NCBI GenBank assembly: GCA_030765045.1
Contig: CM060961.1
Coordinates: 35,070,805 to 35,134,804 of the forward strand
Direction: 5' to 3'
DNA: 64,000 bases
Source: Tenodera sinensis
Lineage: Eukaryota; Arthropoda; Insecta; Mantodea; Mantidae
The position numbers and the translations under genes are program-made. How positions within the stretch are numbered: the first letter of the stretch is position 1; every line of letters starts with the position of its first letter. The notes under the pieces were generated by a model. That model was not told the DNA's origin. It made no database searches and saw nothing but the letters and a program-made list of their open reading frames with translations. Of this stretch, positions 11,547-22,139 are shown one piece after another.

Positions 11547-12550
11547 GGATGTGAGGCAATCTTTATGGCATATGTTACACTTAGTAATTTTCTGCGAATA
11601 TTTAGAGGCGGCTCATTTGCTTCCATTTGAAGGCTTAAGATTGGACTGGTGACAAATGCCCCTAATGCCAACCTTAGGGCTGTAGACTGAATGGAGTTCA
11701 GGGTTTTGAGAGTTGAACGGTTTGCGGAGTTGTAAACAATAGCACCATAGTCTAGTTTGGATCTAATAAGAGCCTTATAGGTTTTGAGAAGTGTGAATAA
11801 ATCAGCACCCCAATTTCTTGCGGCAAGAGTTTTGATAATGTTCAGTCGATTTGTGCAAGCTTCTTTTAAGGCTTTAACATGGGGCTTCCATGAAAGTTTT
11901 TGATCGAAAATGACACCCAGAATTTTTGTGGTCGTAACTACGTTGAGTTTCTCTTCATTGATATATAGTTCAAGGTCCTGTTCAGGAACTTGTCTTTTTG
12001 TGAAGGTGATACATTTAGTTTTGGTGCTGGAGAATTTGAAACCAGTAGTAGACGACCATTCTTGGAGATCATCTAAGGCTGACTGAAGTAGTTTTTGAGT
12101 GGTGATTATGTTTTTACCTTGGCAAAAAATTATGAGGTCATCAGCATAAAGGCACGCCTTAACTGGTGGGTGAATATATGTTGCAATATTGTTTATAGCT
12201 ATTAGGAAAAGGGTCACGCTGATCACGGAGCCCTGAGGAACTCCATTTTTAATTTTAATTTCTTTGGAGAATATGCCGTTGGCTTTTACCCTGATGCTGC
12301 GATTATGAAGAAAATTGTAAATAAATGCTATCATTCTTACTCTGATGTTGAAATCCAGCAGTGTCTTAATAATGTGCGGTTTATATGCCATGTCATATGC
12401 TTTTTCTACGTCTAAATGTATCATGGAAAGATGCTGTGATTTTGAGAATGCATTTAGGATTTCTGTTTCGAGTGTAATTAGGGTATCGGTGGTCGAATGG
12501 TGACGGCGAAAGCCGCTTTGAATTTTGGTGAAGAATTTCTCTTGTTCCAA
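11453..12550 (-). pseudogene. I-like element ORF2: reverse transcriptase core
   Basis: 365 codons with consecutive LINE RT blocks: SGFRRHHSTTDTL, MIHLDVEKAYDMA (first catalytic Asp), NGVPQGSVISVTLFL, CLYADDLIIF (catalytic YADD), then the thumb segment GFKFSSTKTKCITF and KILGVIFDQKLSW. The upstream part of the RT (IPKPNKDL, SRPIARTN) continues in the same phase but is cut off by TAA at 12556-12554, and further up by TAG at 12688-12686 where Trp would be expected. The frame begins with no ATG, so it is a piece of a longer dead ORF2. Confidence 0.88.
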
Positions 12551-12688
12551 CGTTTATTTTAATCTTCGAGTAATGATTTTCTCCATTAGTTTGCACATTG
12601 TATTTGTGCGAGCAATAGGTCTGGAGTTTTGTGGAAAGTAAAGGTCCTTGTTGGGTTTAGGTATCGGAACAACTGTTGCCAGGCGCTA

Positions 12689-13102
12689 CTGATTAGGGAA
12701 TGTTTTATTCGTCCAGATAAAGTTGTATATTTCATTAAGATATGTAAGTCCTTCTAGAGGAAGTTGCTTTAACAGTTCATATGGTATGTTGTCAGGCCCT
12801 GAACTTTTTGATGTGCATAGCTGTAGTTCGTTCGTTAGTTCGTGGATATTTAATTCTTCGTTGTAGCAATCTTCATAGTCCTCAGATAGTGCAGCCAACC
12901 CTGATTCTGGTTTAGATGTTTTGTATTGACAAAACTTTTCGTTGTAGTTAGAGTCGCTTGATATACTTGCGAAGGTATCTGCGAAAATATTTGCGATGTC
13001 GGTAGAAGAACTAGAATTTTTATTTTCCTCAGCATTCCAGATACTAGTTATATGAGGAGATCTGTATACACCACTTATTTTTTTTAATTCTGTCCCAAAC
13101 AA
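12689..13102 (-). pseudogene. I-like element ORF2: linker before the RT
   Basis: 138 codons covering the region between endonuclease and RT. Its C-terminal part has LCTSKSSGPDNIPYELLKQL, the block that opens LINE RT domains, followed by the NEIYNFIWTNKTFP segment. It joins the endonuclease frame through a frameshift near 13085, inside a run of A on the coding strand, and ends at the TAG of 12688-12686. Confidence 0.8.
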
Positions 13103-13376
13103 CAGAGGAGGGAGTATTGTGGTTTAAAGAAGATAGAAATGTTGACCAGCTTAGTTTTTTACTTTCCTTTATAACTTTGCGTGCTTTTGATCTAAGCTTC
13201 AGAAAATTAATTTTATTTTCCAAGGATGGGTGTCTCTTATATTTGTAAAATGCTCTATGCTTATTCTTAAGAGCAATTTTACAAGATTCATTCCACCATG
13301 GTACACATCTATTAATATTAGATGCTGTGGTTTGGGGGACGCTAGTTTCTGCAGATGCAACAATTAATGTTGTGAT

Positions 13377-14174
13377 TTAAGCAATAATAGTATCGATTTC
13401 ACCGGAAGAACGATCAGCGAGTGGAGGATTTTGCCGGATGCCTTCTCTAATAAGATGTTGATACAGCGGCCAATTGGCTTTTTGAAATTTCCACTTAGTG
13501 CTGAAGGTGTATGTGCTTTTGGAACTATTCAAAGAAATTGTTATTGGTGAATGGTCACTGCCCAATAAACATGAATAGACACACCAATTAAGTAATTCAT
13601 AAATTTCAGGTGAACAAATTGTTAAATCGATACTGCTTGATGTTCCATGAGCTAAGTCATAACGGGTTGGTTCTTTGGAATTGAGCAAAATTAAGTCAAA
13701 ATCGTGTAGTAATCGTTCTATTATCTTTCCTCTTCTGTCGGTATAACGGCTTCCCCATAAGTTGTGGCTATTGAAATCTCCCAATAATATGAAGGGTTTT
13801 GGTAGTTGATGGATTAAGTCAATTAAAACATCACTGTGGAGTGCATAGCTGTTTGGAATGTAGACATTACAGATGCAGATTGACGAGGGCAGATTTACTA
13901 CAATGGCTACTGCTTCCAAGTCTGTGATTAGTGGGATTTCTCTGGTAGTGAGGTTATGTTTTACGTACGTTGCCACACCTCCACTTGCATGAAGGGCGGT
14001 TGTACGATTTTTGTAGTATACTTTAAATTGTTTTAAATTGGAAACAAAAGTATTTTTAAAGTTTGTTTCTTGAAGGCAAATGACATCAGGCAGGTGGCGG
14101 TTTATTAGAAGTTGTAAGTATTCGATTTGTGGTTGAAAACCGTTAATATTCCACTGAATTATTGATGAGGCCAT
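13377..14174 (-). pseudogene. I-like element ORF2: apurinic-like endonuclease
   Basis: From the likely initiator Met at 14174, 40 nt after the ORF1 stop, the frame reads IIQWNINGFQ, ICLQETNF (catalytic Glu), YVKHN, GDFNSHNLWGS (catalytic Asp/Asn) and GSDHSPITI (Asp-His pair), the full set of APE-type LINE endonuclease motifs. This enzyme nicks the target DNA to prime reverse transcription. The frame stops at TAA 13379-13377, yet the same phase continues downstream with plausible protein (CVPWWNESCKIAL) to about 13085, so this stop is a lesion and not the natural end. Confidence 0.85.
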
Positions 14175-14214
14175 AGAGAAGAACAAAAAAAATTTACAAG
14201 AAGCTTTATGATCA

Positions 14215-15666
14215 TTATTGTGTAAGATATGAAGATTCATCGCTTGAATATTCCGTTTTTCTGTTTGCAGCCTTAAGTAGTTTTTTAACAATGCGCGTGC
14301 TTCTGTTTTTTATGCCACTATTAGGTAAGTGAGGGTGTAGTTTTTGAATCGCACGAGCTAAGCCTTCTAGGTCGTTTGTATAGTAAGCTGCAACTGAGGA
14401 TACATCGGTAACTCCTATTGTGTTCTCAAAGAAACTTAGTAGTTGTAAATAATTGATTGGAAAGGAACTTGGTTCGGCTTCCATTACCTGTTTTACTGGT
14501 TGAAGTACTGCGTCTAATGACGTCTGTGTTTCCTTTTTAGGCCTCTTAGTTCGGTTAGGTTTAGATGTAGAAATCTGTTTATTTGCACCAGATTGAATTG
14601 GAAGGTTCCGTTGCTCATCAGTCCCGGTAGTTTCATTGCTGGTTACTGAAATTGGTCTTTTAGATCTGTGAGGTTGGGTTTCCATGTGAACAGGAGTTTT
14701 GGAGCTCTCTATCTGTGCAGAGAGACTAGATTCTGTGTTTGTTTCAGAGAGGTTAGGAGTAACTTGAATTTCATCTGGTCTGTCCACAGGATTTGTATCT
14801 TGGGTGCATCGGGAGGTATTTTCCCTTACTGGAGATGAAGGTATGGATATGTTCTCGTCATCTATAGATTTTGATTTTGGTAATTTCTTGTTAAGAATGG
14901 GAAATTCAGAAGAATATAGATTTCCATCAGATGTGCTATGGGAGAGATCAGAAGGAGCACTTTCATGTATTTGGTTGATTTTAGGGCAGAACTTTGCTAA
15001 ATGTCCCTCACTTTTACAAAGAAAGCAGGAAGGAATGTCAGACGAAAGGTAAATAAAGTAATTCGTCCCATCATATTGAATTTGAAGAATTTCGGGAAGC
15101 TTGTCAAAGTCTTCATTGTGGACGAACATCTGTCTTCGAAAGCTTAATATGTGAGAAAATCCTTGGATTGATAAACCAGCTCTGATTGGCGATATTTTTG
15201 ACATTACTCTTATGCCTAGTTTGCTTAATTCTTCTTCTATAGTGTAATTAGGGATAACTGGACATACGTTGGACAGAATTACTCTTTTGTTCTTTGTTAG
15301 TAGGGGTCTGATTTCTAATAAGACATTATTTATGAGAATTTTGGAGTGCTTTTTGGTAATTTCTTCTACATATTTTTCACTGGATAGGAAAACACATATT
15401 CTTCCGTTTGATATACGGGAAACATAGCGTATATTGCTTGGGTTAATAAGTTTCCCTAGCGCAAGCATGTAGTCTTTTATGGTAATGCCCTCATGAGATT
15501 CAATTACTATTGCCTGTTCTTTTGAAGGGGTTGACATAGTTATGTCGGAGTAGCTTGGTTTTGTAGCTGGCACAATTTCATTAGTGGGAGATTTCTTTAC
15601 TTCATTTGGATTTCCGTGAGTTTGGTTATTAGGAGTAGCTTGGTTTTGTAGCTGGCACAATTTCAT
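14215..15666 (-). pseudogene. I-like element ORF1 (RNA-binding, zinc knuckle), main part
   Basis: 483 codons, Ser/Thr/Asn-rich, with one CCHC zinc knuckle CFLCKSEGHLAKFC (C-x2-C-x4-H-x4-C) near the middle, preceded by an RRM-like segment (RICVFLSSEKYVEEI). This is the usual design of I-like ORF1 proteins, which coat the element RNA. The apparent N-terminus is an artefact: the first ~30 residues duplicate the end of the frame at 15883-15629 because of an 85-bp tandem duplication. It ends 40 nt before ORF2. Confidence 0.82.
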
Positions 15667-15716
15667 TAGTGGGAGATTTCTTTACTTCATTTGGATTTCC
15701 GTGAGTTTGGTTATTA
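15547..15716. repeat. 85-bp tandem duplication (two copies) inside ORF1
   Basis: The unit starting GGAGTAGCTTGGTTTTGTAG at 15547 repeats at 15632, and the next GGAGTA begins at 15717. The two copies look identical over the full 85 bp, so the event is much younger than the other lesions in the element. Confidence 0.92.
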
Positions 15717-15883
15717 GGAGTATCATTATCAGTGTTCAGTGATGTCATCTTTACGTTGTTAGAACTATTAGTATAGGTATCGTTGTTACATTCAGTATTG
15801 GTTACATTCAGGGTAGGACAGTCGATGTTAGCTGCATTTTCTTTCGTTAGGTTGGTATGCCTACCTCTGTTAGAGGCGGCCAT
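15629..15883 (-). pseudogene. I-like element ORF1, N-terminal part
   Basis: Begins with ATG at 15883 (MAASNRGRHTNL) and is Asn/Thr-rich. It is 84 codons long and its last ~30 codons (TPNNQTHGNPNEV onward) recur at the start of the main ORF1 frame. The 85-bp repeat unit is not a multiple of three, so it throws the reading frame; without it the two parts would be one protein of about 540 residues. Confidence 0.8.
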
Positions 15884-15960
15884 GCAAGCGATTCGCTTCT
15901 TTTTCTGTTATTTAGGAACACTAAAAAGCAACAGAGTTGATTTTACAACTAAAATAAAAT

Positions 15961-16394
15961 GAAGTAGAGGTAAACCCCACTTCTACCTTTACTCACAGTT
16001 GCTTCACATACCTTGCAGCATCATACTCAGTTGTCGTTTTCACAGACGAAGTTTTATTTTAACTGATTACAGAAAATTAAAGTGCAGAGTAATAACTTCA
16101 CTCGTGGAGCTTTCCTGACCTACACTGTTCTCCATTTTTGAGTTGTTGGGTTTAATCTATTGCCATGCAGCTCCTCTGTACAGGAGTTTTAAAAGTCATC
16201 CGTATGGGGAAAGGATTATCGCATGATATGATAATATAGTTTTGAAATTTTTAATTATTTTTGTAAAAGCTCACTGGAAACCGTCTCCTAAAAATATGAA
16301 AAAAATTGCATATTTTTTTTATATGCTTATAATTCGTGATTTAGATTCATAAGCAGTATCTTGTAAACACATTGAGGAGACAGATAAATAATTT
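15961..16394. other. Probable 5' UTR or flank of the I-like element
   Basis: The first ~100 bp may be the element's 5' UTR. I found no defined end or target duplication, and nothing else recognisable up to 16394. Confidence 0.35.
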
Positions 16395-16500
16395 ATTTAC
16401 ACATATTCCATCCAAAAATTCAATGTCGAGATTTCACCAGAAATGTATGTTTTAGGGACCCCTGACCAAAAAGAAAGTATTTTTAGAAAAATGTAAGTGT
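16395..16500 (+). repeat. Dispersed repeat family R, copy E (left end only)
   Basis: Left-end signature CAATGTCGAGATTTCACCAG, then the CCCTGACCAAAAAGAAAG block. The copy is broken off before the GT run. Confidence 0.7.
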
Positions 16501-17199
16501 GCACTGACAACACTGATATGATTCTGGTAATGGACAGCGTCGTTAAGCAACAGAATAATTTTAATTTCTAAGAAGTCGATATGTCCCTCTGTGTTGTCTA
16601 ACCTTTATCCTTATTTCTTTTTCAAAATTCTTGTATACAAAACATTACTGGAGAATTAAGCGGATATATTTCGTTGCACATATAAATGTAATTATTCAAT
16701 TATTTACTTACTTATTTAATCCAATGCTTTAAACATATTGGAGATTTGCCATTTGTCTTCTGACTTCTGACTTTGCCCGATGGATTTGAAGTGAGGCACA
16801 GTCCTTAATAAAGCACTTGTACAAAATTTAAACTGTCTTTTACGCTATAAGCGAACTCTTTTAACACTTAGTATTTGGTAAGTCTTCTTGATTGAAGGTA
16901 ATTTTATATTAGGTGAATCAGAAGCTCCTGTTATTTTCTCCACTGATATAATTAAAGTCTCACATGTATTTCTATCATATATGCCCCACAAGCATATCAT
17001 CTTTGCTCAATTCTTGGAAATTGTTAATTAATGTTATTCAGAACAAACGACTGAAGTTACTTACGAGCTGCTGTTTGTGACGTACGAAATACAGGTTTAT
17101 TTACTGGCAACAGTACTCTGTCGTGGATGTTGCCAGGGGTACCGCTATTGGTATAAATTATTTGGAGTATAATGCCTTGGATTGCTATACGCATAAAAA
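16501..17199. other. Unassigned stretch
   Basis: No coding frame, repeat signature or RNA gene that I can support. Confidence 0.45.
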
Positions 17200-18245
17200 A
17201 TCTGATATGTTGCACTCACATGACTTTCTCTACTCCTGTACTAACCATTGTTATAACTTCTTATTCCTGTATCTCCTTTGTGTTAGTTAAGATAGACATT
17301 TGTATAAATTATCTTATTGCTTATTCCCTTCTAGGTACAAGGGGAATATTAGAATACAGTAGACTTTGTGCGATAGTCAAATCTGTTAAAGCTTTGAGAT
17401 TCCGTTCTCTTTGCACGCTTAACATATAAAAAAATTAACAACGATGTTTCATTTCACGAAAGTATTAAGTTTTCCGAAATTCACACACATAACAAGGAAT
17501 ATCTCCGAAATGTTTCACTCTACAAGAAAATTTATTCAGACTTAAATTGTGTATTTTACCAAAATCTACATTTTTTGTATAGTATGATTTGGTCTATCTC
17601 TAAGGGTTTCGCGGTTAGCGCGCTCGCCTACCACCTAGGCGGCCCGGGTTCGAGCCCAGGGACCCGCATGTGGTATTCGTGGTGGACGAAGCGGCGTCTG
17701 GGCGTGTTTTCTCCGGGTTCTCCGGTTTCCCCCGCCATCTCATTCCACCGGTGCTCCATCTTCATTCCATGTATCATCAGTGTCACCGCCTGTGGTGCCG
17801 TAGTAGTAAAAGCGGGCGTTAAACACTACACACTCTAAGGGTTTACCAGTTATGGAAAAGTCGTCCAGAGTAAATACGACTACAGGAGTTACAGTCAGAA
17901 AATTTAAGATATACATTTTATTTGTCATAAAAAATCTCAAACATATGAACTCTTAATCAAAATCGTTACAGCTATTTTCAAGAAAATAAAAATTTTCGAA
18001 AAATGTTCCATGTAAAGGGTAGTTTAGGGTGGGGATATTTTCTTCAAAGCCTTCGTGTCGCATCCTTGAAAGATATTAAACTTAACCTACTTTTCGGTTT
18101 TGAGTTATACTGTACACAGACACACAGACACACACACGGACCTTTTTCTGAAAATGCTTTTTTTTTTATTCAGGGGGTCTCAAAACATATATTTCCGGTG
18201 AAATCTTGACATCGAATTTTTGGGTGGAATACAATACTTCCTTCT
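17200..18245 (-). repeat. Dispersed repeat family R, copy F (full length, SINE-interrupted)
   Basis: Read on the minus strand, this copy runs from the left end (GGAAGTATTGTATTCCACCC, near 18240) through every family block to the right end at about 17200 (AGAGAAAGTCATGTGAGTGC). Without the inserted SINE and its duplicated target it is about 810 bp. It is the best copy, with K at 36925, from which to define the consensus. No long frame is conserved among copies. Confidence 0.85.
17610..17832 (+). mobile_element. SINE family S1, complete copy with target-site duplication
   Basis: A 223-bp tRNA-derived element: A-box-like GGTTAGCGCGCTCGCC, strong B box GGGTTCGAGCCC, then the body block GACGAAGCGGCG, TTCTCCGGTTTCCCCC, GGTGCTCCATCTTCATTCCA and the end CGTAGTAGTAAAAGCGGGCG, then TTAAACACTACACA. 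It is flanked by a perfect 12-bp duplication CTCTAAGGGTTT (17598-17609 and 17833-17844), and it interrupts repeat R between two halves of a conserved block, which proves insertion. There is no poly(A) tail. Confidence 0.92.
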
Positions 18246-19333
18246 ATTTTAACTTTTTTTCAGAGAAAAGCCGAAGCTAAAGACAACGTATTCTGTGAAT
18301 TAAGACTGTGAAACCAGATACACCAAAACAAACCCTAACCACGATATAGAGTAGGTACTAGCACGATTTCTCGGAGGTAAGTTCAACAAATTCAGCAAGA
18401 ACAAAAAGGATATCGCACTCTAAAGAAATGCGCTATTGAAAATCCCTCAGAAACTTTGCGTGTGTGCATTAAAAACACGTTACATTTGTTCTGTTTGAAT
18501 GTAAAGGTCCGCTGGTCCAATACTTCGTTTACGTCTGACACTATACCCTTTTTTACTTTCTCTACTGGTGAATTTTCTTTTGGAGTAAATGCCTGTGGTA
18601 AGTTTTTGCGACTTCCTGTTCCTATTCTTAAGACATTTAATCTTAATAGTATATTAACTAACGAGACTATATTGGTAGTAATTAATATGCGAGTATATTT
18701 TCATACGAACGTCTTAATTACTATTACAGTTAAGTTTCATACGACAATTTATGCTCAAACATATACTTAATTTTATAGTTGAAATATTGTAAAATTCTGT
18801 ACACTCACCAAGGACAATGACCTACATATTGCATGAGCTGATATTTGGAGTTCTGCGCAGGCGCTAAACGATCGATTCGTTTGCAGCACGTCATAGCTGT
18901 ATGATGAAAATGATAACCTTGAAAAGCTACGTAACATTGAAAAGTACAAGACAAATTGAATATATTGGTTTTTCAGACGAAACTATTTCATGTATGTTAT
19001 TTATTGTACAACTAGCGAAATATTCTTGGAAGTTAATGCTATATTGAGGCTAATTTGTGTAAGTTGCATCTCACTGTCAGTAGTGTCCAACATTATAGCG
19101 TTCTCTAAACTTGTGCTAGTTGTGTTTCGAGAATTAATCGATATTGCACTTTGTCATTGCTGCATGGGATTTCTCTGATTGGTGGAATTCCTATCCTTAA
19201 ATGAAAATTGTCCAATCGGATGAACACCAGTCCTTTAAAGGATATGGTTGAGCATAAAATGTTTTATGTTGCCTAAATGGAACTCAAAGTGTATAAATAG
19301 TAAGCTTCATTACAGTCGAAAGTTATTATTTCA
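18246..19333. other. Putative intron sequence of the receptor gene, no feature recognised
   Basis: Lies downstream of the receptor exon on its coding (minus) strand. I searched the minus frames for the missing transmembrane segments 5 to 7 and saw none here. Confidence 0.4.
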
Positions 19334-19342
19334 AACACACAC

Positions 19343-19396
<54 letters not shown>
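19334..19396. repeat. (CA)n microsatellite in the receptor intron
   Basis: About 31 CA units with a single interruption (CG at 19346-19347), 93 bp inside the intron from the splice donor. Confidence 0.95.
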
Positions 19397-19398
<2 letters not shown>

Positions 19399-19488
19399 AC
19401 GCACGCATACATGCAGACGGTGGTAAGTGTGATATTGCTTGACAGGGTAGAGGGAATGAAAGTGGTATTTTGAGTCATTGTCACTTAC

Positions 19489-19959
19489 CTGAGGTACACA
19501 GAATGCTAAGGCGAAGGCCCAGGCAAGCCACACCATGGCCCGCGAGCGTCGCGACGTCCACGAACAGTAGGCGAGAGGATTACACACGGCTTGATAGCGG
19601 TCAAGGGCAGTAGCCAGCAGCACATAGGCGCTCAGGTAGGGCCCCAGAGTCTGACCGTACTTGATCACCTTGCACAACAATGGCCCTCCTTGAAACCTGT
19701 AGGTAACATCCCAAGCCAGTTGTGGCAGCACTGACAGAACGGCGGTGATCAGATCGGCGATACTTAGATGTAAAATGAAGTAGTACATCCTGGAGAGTTT
19801 CTTGCCCCTGCGTGCTGACAGCGCCAGCAACACTGAAGAATTCCCCAACACTATCACCACAAATAACGCGGACAACGTCGCCACTTCAGCTTGTGCGAGA
19901 GTTTCATCTCTGTCCGAAATTGGCAATGATTCGTTGAGCGAAGCGTTATGTTCAGTCAT
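19489..19959 (-). CDS. Inotocin (vasopressin/oxytocin-type) receptor, first coding exon
   Basis: A 157-codon exon of a class A G-protein-coupled receptor in the plasma membrane; the family responds to inotocin, the arthropod vasopressin/oxytocin-like nonapeptide. Seen: N-glycosylation sites N5-A-S and N9-E-S, TM1 with GN (N40), HLSIAD with D69 in TM2, VLPQLAWD and RFQGG in the first outer loop, disulphide Cys C96, then KVIKYGQ (K100 and Q103, as in vasopressin/oxytocin receptors), D120-R121-Y122 ending TM3, and TM4 (AMVWLAWAFALAFCVPQ). The exon ends after codon 157 at CAG followed by GTAAGT (19488-19483), a consensus donor in phase 0. Reading on into the intron gives the Val/Cys-rich translation of the CA repeat, so the open frame to 19273 is not coding. 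TM5-7 and the C-tail must lie on other exons, not found here. CCAP receptor is the nearest alternative, but TM2-TM3 fit the vasopressin type better. Confidence 0.85.
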
Positions 19960-21990
19960 TGTGTTAGAAATTATAATACTTGCTTTTGAGCAACTAGATC
20001 ACATAGGGAAAAAAGCTCATATTTGGCACAAATGTCTACACCAAAACAGTTGGCTGTCTATCAACAGACAAGAGATAAATTGTTGAACACTACACATATT
20101 CGCACCAAGCTGTTACACAAACCACTTCATGTTCTCCTCTTCCACATTCACACTCATACAATTCCACTTTTGAGAGTTATAAAAGGTTTTAATATCACCA
20201 TGTGCACATTATGTCACTGTATATGAATTCTAACCACACTTATTAATGTTTACCTTTGGGTCTGCAGTTCTTTACCAATGTGTGCTGTGTAAATACCGGA
20301 TGTATGTATGTTTAATTTTGATAATTCTACCTAAAAGTTATGTTGATTAGGCACATTTTAAGTCAAAGCTCTGAAATGGCTTTAGAGTTAACCACCACAA
20401 TATTCACCATCAGGCACAAAAACCAACAGAAAGACAAATAATAGTTTTAAACTGACGATCTTCATGCCTTGCTCTGTTGATTTGTAGCACTTCGGGTTTC
20501 AACTAGTAGAGTTGATGTCTCACTCAGCTGTTGCTTTGTCTCGAGGTGGTGACAAGTTCGTGGACATGTTGCTCATCGATGCTACTGAACTGACGAAACC
20601 TCGGCCTACAAAGAAACAACAGGAATACAAATTAGTTCTCACATTTCAATATTCCCGTCCTTGATAATAAGTCAGTTTAGCAATTCACCAGTGCAACTAG
20701 AAACAATAAATGTATCACTACTAGTAATAGCATAAATCGCCTGACCTAACCAATATTTCGAAATACGAATTTCGAATTATATTTATCTGGACTATTTCAT
20801 AAGTGAAATAGGTCTTTAAATACCTTATTGCAAACAATTGGCCATAGAACGTGAAATGCTAAAGCATAGTTCGATTTACTGAGTGCTGCCAACTTAGGAA
20901 AACGAAACCCAAGAAGTTTAAAATAAAGTTTGGGAGACGTTAGCCTTTTCTGAGTTTTATTGAATTGTTTTTGAATTGTGTTGTTTTTAATATTTGTTAT
21001 TTCAAGGTTGGAACGGGTTTTTTATATGCAGGAGCAGGGGCTGGAGGGAATTCTACAATCACGATGTTTCTTTATACATTGCTCCATTTGCCCCGCGTAA
21101 GCACCATTTTGTAGTTATGAAACTCAAATATTTTTTATCAACTTTCTCGATGTATTTGAGGGCGCGTTTCGGATCAACACTTTACAACAATGCTTAAATT
21201 CCGTTTCCTCGTTAAAAACTTGTTTATTGTCCCTTTATACCACAAATAAAGAACACAAATATTCTGGATTGGCGTCCTTTCTCTAAAGCGCTACGGGGTT
21301 CACACTACCCGAACACGGACTATGTATGTTTGCGAGTTCCTAATCTTCTTCTATTTTTCTACCCCATCTAACAATATACATGTTTGTTCTCTGCGTTGTT
21401 AATCCTGTTAATTTTTACAACACAATGTTCTTCCAATAAAACACTATATGCCGATAACTTTTCAAGTTATACGCGGACTTCGCGATTTCCACATAATCGC
21501 AATCCAAGCTGTTGAACAAGCAGACAATTGAATATCAATTTTTGCCGACTATAATCGCTATATACAACTTAAGGAGGCCTTTCCGCTGCCCCTATAATTT
21601 TGCATTTAATCATTTCAGGGGGCTTATGCAGAAAATATCGCCTCAAGGTGCTGTAGCTATTTGACATTTTTTTTCACGATTAAATAAAAAGAATTTGGAA
21701 TTTCTAGGCTAGCACATAAAACAATGATCAGCTTTTTAAAGGACTATCACTTCAACCTACCATACTGTTCTTTTAATTACAGCAAAATACAAATATATAT
21801 ATTGAAAGTTTTTGTATACTAACAAGAGGCGAATAGTAGTGCTGTATAAATAGTTTGTAGAACAGAAGAGAAATTCAAGTGAAGGTAGGTATAATTTTTT
21901 TTCAATTGGTTGCAAGCAACTGCTAGTTTTTCCTCTTGATAATGTAAAGAGAATGGAATCATAAAGCAAATCCCGCTTTTTAAAAAGAGT
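19960..21990. other. Upstream region of the receptor exon
   Basis: Presumably 5' UTR, introns or promoter of the receptor gene on the minus strand. The bases before the ATG (TAACACAATGAC) give an acceptable initiation context. Apart from the candidate exon at 20524-20605 I see no coding segment; no TATA box could be tied to a start site. Confidence 0.35.
20524..20605 (-). CDS. Candidate alternative first exon of the receptor
   Basis: Minus strand: a possible acceptor (CTTTGTAG, ending 20606), then an ATG at 20576 opening 17 codons with two N-glycosylation sites (NMS and NLS) typical of a receptor N-terminus, then a possible donor GTGAGA at 20523-20518 in phase 2. Joining it to the acceptor-like ATTTCGGACAG inside the main exon keeps frame. 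The acceptor is weak and a phase match has a one-in-three chance, so this is a hypothesis. The stretch is more GC-rich than its surroundings. Confidence 0.2.
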
Positions 21991-21995
21991 ACATA

Positions 21996-22009
21996 GTTTG
22001 TGTGTGTGC

Positions 22010-22040
<31 letters not shown>

Positions 22041-22050
22041 CGCACGCGCA
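21996..22050. repeat. (TG)n microsatellite with CG-containing edges
   Basis: About 27 dinucleotide units, with GCGCGTG and GCGCACGCGCAC at the two sides. Confidence 0.9.
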
Positions 22051-22139
22051 CTTGCCTGAACAACATACCACAAAAAATAAAAATTTTGATACATACCAAA
22101 CTTGACACATATACGAAGTTTTTCTAAAAATTCTTTCGT

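Larger units (their letters stand above)
10336..15960 (-). mobile_element. Near full-length I-like non-LTR retrotransposon (inactive)
   Basis: The minus strand carries the classic order ORF1 (CCHC zinc knuckle), ORF2 endonuclease, reverse transcriptase, RNase H, then a short 3' UTR and A13 (plus-strand T run 10336-10348). A LINE that keeps an RNase H after the RT belongs to the I group (I, Nimb, Loa or relatives); an RT phylogeny would be needed to say which. The 5' boundary is uncertain: ORF1 starts at 15883 and a plausible 5' UTR runs to about 15.96-16.05 kb. I count six disabling lesions: an 85-bp duplication in ORF1, in-frame stops at 13379-13377, 12688-12686 and 12556-12554, a frameshift near 13085 in an A run, and a frameshift between 11546 and 11453. 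Confidence 0.85.

Noticed and set aside
14804..15052. 82-codon plus-strand frame
   Set aside because: Antisense shadow of ORF1 of the I-like element.
10336..16060. Target-site duplication TTTACTGATT / TTTAACTGATTA around the I-like element
   Set aside because: The two sequences differ by an indel and further bases, and the 5' end of the element is not defined.
17610..17690. A functional tRNA gene (and likewise at 2394, 25421, 40400, 57363 and 60060)
   Set aside because: A and B boxes are present, but acceptor and anticodon stems do not pair properly, and most of these heads have repeat bodies or repeat copies elsewhere in the window.
19273..19488. Open frame extending the receptor exon by 71 codons
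   Set aside because: It begins exactly at a GTAAGT donor and translates the (CA)n repeat as alternating Val/Cys; receptor homology ends at the donor.
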